Source of the DNA: Sedimenticola sp.
Lineage (GTDB): Bacteria > Pseudomonadota > Gammaproteobacteria > Chromatiales > Chromatiaceae
DNA length: 8,668 nucleotides
Direction: 5' to 3'
Assembly: GCA_027023915.1 (NCBI GenBank)
Contig: JALVUB010000122.1
Span: 1-8,668 of the forward strand
Under the pieces are notes generated by a model. The model saw nothing but the letters and a program-made list of their open reading frames with translations, was not told the DNA's origin and searched no databases. Shown here piece after piece: positions 5,951-8,668 of this stretch. Made by a program: the position numbers and the translations under genes. Positions within the stretch are counted from its first letter, which is position 1; each line of letters opens with the position of its first letter.

Positions 5951-7249
5951 ATGAACAAACCGGACCCCGCCAACACCGTCATCGGCGTCATCGGTCTGGG
6001 CTACGTGGGCCTGCCGCTGGCCATCGAGTTCGGCAAGAAGTATCGCACCATCGGCCTGGACCTGAAGGAGGAGGTGATCGCCTGCTACCGCCAGGGCTAC
6101 GATCCCACCGGCGAGGTGGGCAACGAGGGGTTCGCCGCCTCCACCCGGCTGGAGTTCACCACCGACAAGGAGGCGCTGCGCGAGGCCGATTACCTCATCG
6201 TGGCGGTGCCCACTCCCATCGACGAGGCCAACCAGCCCGACCTCACGCCCCTCAAGGGCGCCACCCATACCGCAGGCTCGGTGCTGAAACAAGGCGCCAC
6301 CGTGGTCTTCGAGTCCACCGTCTATCCCGGTCTCACCGAGGAGATCTGCGTGCCTATCCTGGAACGGGAGTCGGGAATGAAGTGGAAGCAGGGCTTCCAC
6401 GTGGGATACTCGCCCGAGCGCATCAACCCCGGCGACAAGGTGCACACCCTCACCCGCATCGTGAAGGTGGTCTCCGGCGACGACGAAGCGTGCCTGGAAC
6501 GGGTGGCGGCGCTTTACGAGTCGATCATCGAGGCGGGCGTCTTCCGCGCCGCCTCCATCAAGGAGGCCGAGGCGGCCAAGGTGATCGAGAACACCCAGCG
6601 CGATCTCAACATCGCCCTCATCAATGAGCTGGCCATCATCTTCGACCGCCTCGGCATCGACACCCTCAACGTGCTGGAGGCGGCCGGCTCCAAGTGGAAC
6701 TTCCTTCCCTTCCGGCCGGGGCTGGTGGGCGGCCACTGCATCGGCGTGGACCCCTACTACCTCACCCACAAGGCCGAGGCGGTGGGTTACAACCCCCAAG
6801 TGATCCTCGCCGGCCGACGCATCAATGACAGCATGGGCAAGTTCGTGGCCGAGAAGACCATGAAGCTGATGCTCTCGAACAACCACAACGCCACCGAGGC
6901 GCGGGTGGGCATCCTGGGGCTCACCTTCAAGGAGGATTGTCCCGACCTGCGCAACTCCAAGGTGGTGGACATCATCGCAGAGCTGGGCGAGTACGGGGTC
7001 ACCCCCATGGTCTTCGACCCGGTGGCCGACCAGGCCGAGGCGGAGGCATACGTTGGCATGCAGATGACGCCGCTGGAAAAGTACCGTGACCTCGATGCCC
7101 TCATCATCGCCGTCCCCCACGCCCAGTTCCGGGAGAAGCCTGTGGCCGACTATCTCGCCATGCTGGGTGAAAACGGCTGCCTCATCGACGTGAAGTCCAT
7201 GCTCGACCGCGACCAGATACCCGAAAACGTCAACTTCTGGCGACTGTGA
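5951..7249 (+). CDS. tviB: UDP-N-acetylhexosamine 6-dehydrogenase (TviB/WbpA/VipA type)
   Basis: This cytoplasmic NAD-dependent enzyme oxidises UDP-GlcNAc (or UDP-GalNAc) twice at C6 to the uronic acid, a precursor of capsule, exopolysaccharide or O-antigen. The 432-residue product has the family length. The N-terminal Rossmann motif is GVIGLGYVGLPLA (12-24). AVPTPID (85-91) and FESTVYPGLTEE (120-131) follow, then the SPERINPGD segment (154-162), AKVIENTQRDLNIALINE (209-226), the catalytic Cys263 in GLVGGHCIGVDPYYL, and the C-terminal UDP-binding domain with GLTFKEDCPDLRNSK (323-337). SPERINPGD and the wide sugar pocket favour the N-acetylated sugar branch over UDP-glucose dehydrogenase. The ATG at 5951 follows AAGGGA about 6 bases away. 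The stop is one base before the epimerase start. The symbol is by family; the exact substrate is not proven. Confidence 0.85.
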   Translation: MNKPDPANTVIGVIGLGYVGLPLAIEFGKKYRTIGLDLKEEVIACYRQGYDPTGEVGNEGFAASTRLEFTTDKEALREADYLIVAVPTPIDEANQPDLTPLKGATHTAGSVLKQGATVVFESTVYPGLTEEICVPILERESGMKWKQGFHVGYSPERINPGDKVHTLTRIVKVVSGDDEACLERVAALYESIIEAGVFRAASIKEAEAAKVIENTQRDLNIALINELAIIFDRLGIDTLNVLEAAGSKWNFLPFRPGLVGGHCIGVDPYYLTHKAEAVGYNPQVILAGRRINDSMGKFVAEKTMKLMLSNNHNATEARVGILGLTFKEDCPDLRNSKVVDIIAELGEYGVTPMVFDPVADQAEAEAYVGMQMTPLEKYRDLDALIIAVPHAQFREKPVADYLAMLGENGCLIDVKSMLDRDQIPENVNFWRL

Positions 7250-7250
7250 C

Positions 7251-8273
7251 ATGAGCCGCTACGAAGAGATCAAGGCACAACTGCGTTCGGAGCCGGCCAC
7301 TTGGCTGGTGACCGGGGTGGCGGGGTTCATCGGCTCCAACCTGCTACAAGCTCTGCTGGAACTGGACCAGCAGGTGGTGGGGCTGGACAACTTCGCCACC
7401 GGCCACCGCCGCAATCTCGACGAGGTGGAGCGGCTGGTAGGACCGGAACGCTGGGCGCGCTTCCGCTTCATCGATGGCGACATCCGCCAGCCGACCGACT
7501 GCGCCCGCGCCTGCGAGGGGGTCGATTACGTGCTCCACCAGGCGGCGCTGGGCTCGGTGCCGCGGTCCCTGGAAGACCCACAAACCACCAACGCCGCCAA
7601 CATCGACGGTTTTCTCAACATGCTGGTGGCGGCGCGGGACGCCGGGGTAAAGCGCTTCGTCTATGCCGCCTCCAGCTCCACCTACGGCGACCACCCCGAC
7701 CTGCCCAAGGTGGAGGAGCGCATCGGCAACCCCCTCTCCCCTTACGCGGTCACCAAGCTGGTGAACGAACTGTACGCCGGCGTTTTCGCCCGCGGCTACG
7801 GCTTCCGGGCCATCGGCCTGCGCTATTTCAACATCTTCGGGAGGCGGCAGGACCCCAACGGCGCCTATGCAGCGGTAATTCCAAAATGGTTCGGCGGCCT
7901 GATCCGGGGAAAGACGGTCTATATCAACGGTGACGGTGAGACCAGCCGCGACTTCTGCTATATCGACAACTGCGTCCAGGCCAACCTGCTGGCGGCCACC
8001 GCGCCCGATGAAGCCGCCAATCAGGTTTACAACATCGCTTACGGCGAACGCACCAGCCTGAATGAATTGTTCCGACTGATACGGGAACAGGTTGCCGCCC
8101 GTCATCCCGAAGCAGCTTCCGTGGAGCCGGAATATCGGGACTTCCGCCCTGGCGATGTGCGCCATTCACTGGCCGACATCAGCAAGGCAGGACGGTTATT
8201 GGGCTATGAGCCTTCTCATTCATTGTCTCAGGGGCTGGTGGAGGCGGCTCAGTGGTATCTGGACAATCTGTGA
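7251..8273 (+). CDS. tviC: UDP-N-acetylhexosamine 4-epimerase (TviC/WbpP type SDR)
   Basis: This is an extended short-chain dehydrogenase that interconverts UDP-GlcNAc(A) and UDP-GalNAc(A). The 340 residues fit WbpP/TviC (about 341-348). NAD binding is at TGVAGFIGSN (21-30) after an N-terminal extension typical of this subgroup. GLDNFATGHRRNL (44-56) follows, then DIR (77-79), HQAALGSVPRSLEDP (96-110), the catalytic Ser region AASSSTYGDH (139-148), YxxxK at Tyr165-Lys169 (SPYAVTK), LRYFNIFGRRQDPNGAYAAV (190-209) and SRDFCYIDN (232-240). The start is one base after the dehydrogenase stop, with no clear ribosome site of its own, implying translational coupling. In the Vi antigen pathway the same pair makes UDP-GalNAcA. 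Its last third is less GC-rich at third codon positions than its first two thirds. Confidence 0.85.
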   Translation: MSRYEEIKAQLRSEPATWLVTGVAGFIGSNLLQALLELDQQVVGLDNFATGHRRNLDEVERLVGPERWARFRFIDGDIRQPTDCARACEGVDYVLHQAALGSVPRSLEDPQTTNAANIDGFLNMLVAARDAGVKRFVYAASSSTYGDHPDLPKVEERIGNPLSPYAVTKLVNELYAGVFARGYGFRAIGLRYFNIFGRRQDPNGAYAAVIPKWFGGLIRGKTVYINGDGETSRDFCYIDNCVQANLLAATAPDEAANQVYNIAYGERTSLNELFRLIREQVAARHPEAASVEPEYRDFRPGDVRHSLADISKAGRLLGYEPSHSLSQGLVEAAQWYLDNL

Positions 8274-8457
8274 AATCAGAAACGTCCTCCAAAAATACCC
8301 CTGAAAAGTCCCGATAAAAGCCTTCTATGGCTTTATCAGCGTATCCACACCCGCAAACGCTGCGGCTGCTCCACAAACTCAATGGGGCGGCGCCATTGAT
8401 TTTGCCGGACAAGGAGTCAACCAGAAGCCCCGTACAAGGGCATGCACTCACAACTTC
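8274..8457. other. Non-coding stretch after the epimerase
   Basis: No believable gene is seen here. Apart from the hairpin repeat at 8310-8337 nothing is recognised. A 97-codon minus-strand frame (8179-8472) crosses this stretch and the end of the epimerase gene but has no family features. The sugar cluster would be expected to continue with glycosyltransferases, so this may be a boundary created by insertion or deletion. Confidence 0.5.
8310..8337 (+). repeat. Hairpin repeat copy 2, after the epimerase gene
   Basis: The arms GATAAAAGCC and GGCTTTATC pair around the loop TTCTAT, with one extra A in the left arm. It begins 36 bases after the epimerase stop. Over 28 bases it matches copy 1 (minus strand, 3063-3036) at 25 positions, with three C/T differences confined to the loop and both arms unchanged. 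It may serve as a terminator for the sugar genes or be a REP-like element that settles behind genes. Confidence 0.55.
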
Positions 8458-8515
8458 TGTGAAAATGGACACCTAGAAAAATTCGAGATGCCCGCGCAGG
8501 ATAGTGAAGTCCCGC

Positions 8516-8545
8516 CATTTTCAACCACGAAAGTGATTGAAAATG
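8516..8545. repeat. Inverted repeat (hairpin) in the putative IS end
   Basis: CATTTTCAA, one unpaired C, CAC, loop GAAA, GTG, one unpaired A, TTGAAAATG. That is 12 paired bases with one mismatch around a 4-base loop. No T run follows, so it is more likely a protein-binding palindrome than a terminator. Confidence 0.6.
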
Positions 8546-8548
8546 AAG

Positions 8549-8575
8549 CAAATCGCAAACCACGTTTTCGATTTG
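8549..8575. repeat. Second inverted repeat directly after the first
   Basis: CAAATCG, one unpaired C, AAAC, loop CAC, GTTT, one unpaired T, CGATTTG. That is 11 paired bases with one mismatch around a 3-base loop, three bases after the preceding palindrome and of the same design. Its left arm contains the inverse of the TGGTTTGCGA repeat found twice further right. Confidence 0.6.
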
Positions 8576-8613
8576 TGTGGAAAAAATTGCCAGGATGGCA
8601 TGTAGCGCGTCGC

Positions 8614-8646
8614 TTGGTTTGCGAAATTGTGTCAGTTGGTTTGCGA
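8614..8646 (+). repeat. Direct repeat TTGGTTTGCGA, two copies 22 bases apart
   Basis: Identical 11-mers stand at 8614-8624 and 8636-8646; the second, extended to TGGTTTGCGATT (8637-8648), is the exact inverse of 8551-8562. The 22-base period is about two helical turns, so a protein binding both copies would see them on the same face of the DNA. Confidence 0.6.
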
Positions 8647-8668
8647 TTGGGGTTAGTCGGTGTTGAGG

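Larger units (their letters stand above)
8458..8668 (+). mobile_element. Probable end of an insertion sequence, continuing past the window
   Basis: This AT-richer stretch has no gene but is packed with repeats: GAAAATGGAC at 8461-8470 after a TGT start; a long inverted repeat at 8516-8545; a second at 8549-8575; and three copies of TGGTTTGCGA (inverse at 8553-8562; direct at 8615-8624 and 8637-8646). IS21-family elements start with TGT and carry several repeated transposase-binding sites inside each end, which this resembles. No transposase is inside the window, so the family and even the IS assignment are inference. The direction of the element is taken to be rightward because the repeats run to the right edge. 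Confidence 0.35.

Noticed and set aside
5900..7252. 450-codon open frame on the minus strand
   Set aside because: It is the complement of the dehydrogenase gene, rich in His/Gly/Val/Asp as expected for the reverse of a GC-rich gene; all motifs are on the plus strand.
8179..8472. 97-codon minus-strand frame at the end of the sugar genes
   Set aside because: It overlaps the epimerase 3' end and the hairpin repeat, and I recognise no domain. A small similarity (DKAxxGFYRxF) to a frame near 3035-3061 is simply the repeated hairpin translated.
8516..8575. A CRISPR array or tRNA in the repeat-dense right end
   Set aside because: The repeats are of unequal type and spacing, with no 28-37-base units separated by spacers, and no cloverleaf with CCA end can be drawn.

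Overview
The window reads as a chromosomal segment of a sulfur-oxidising, GC-rich proteobacterium, probably a gammaproteobacterium of the Chromatiales/Ectothiorhodospiraceae kind. This is inferred from a Sox operon that includes soxK and a one-haem SoxA, and from the gene styles. No rRNA or other marker is present to fix the taxon.

Region 1 (about 1-2801, minus strand) is a compact thiosulfate-oxidation operon read right to left: soxX, soxA, soxK, soxY, soxZ and the first 88 codons of soxB, which runs off the left edge. All products carry export signals except SoxZ, which normally travels with the Tat substrate SoxY. SoxXA (with SoxK) couples thiosulfate to the carrier cysteine of SoxYZ, and SoxB hydrolyses the sulfone. 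soxCD is not in the window. A strong GC-rich hairpin followed by a T run lies between soxZ and soxB and may lower soxB expression.

Region 2 (2802-3069) is the sox leader and promoter region. It holds a perfect 16-bp palindrome, a hairpin close to the soxX start, and a hairpin just past the upstream gene.

Region 3 (3070-5810, minus strand) is a two-component pair with a 4-bp ATGA overlap. The sensor has a periplasmic PhnD-like binding domain, one membrane segment, PAS, HisKA and HATPase. The regulator is FixJ/LuxR type. This is the architecture of the TtrSR (tetrathionate) and ThsSR (thiosulfate) systems. Its position directly upstream of sox on the same strand suggests that it senses a sulfur oxyanion and controls the oxidative sox operon.

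Region 4 (5811-8273, plus strand) is divergent. A shared 140-bp intergenic region with a consensus TATAAT box precedes a UDP-HexNAc 6-dehydrogenase (TviB/WbpA type) and, one base after its stop, a UDP-HexNAc 4-epimerase (TviC/WbpP type). Together they would make UDP-GalNAcA or a related uronic acid for a capsule, exopolysaccharide or O-antigen.

Region 5 (8274-8668) has no convincing gene. It starts with a hairpin 25/28 identical to the one behind the regulator gene, then becomes AT-richer and dense in inverted and direct repeats that resemble the end of an insertion sequence continuing past the window.
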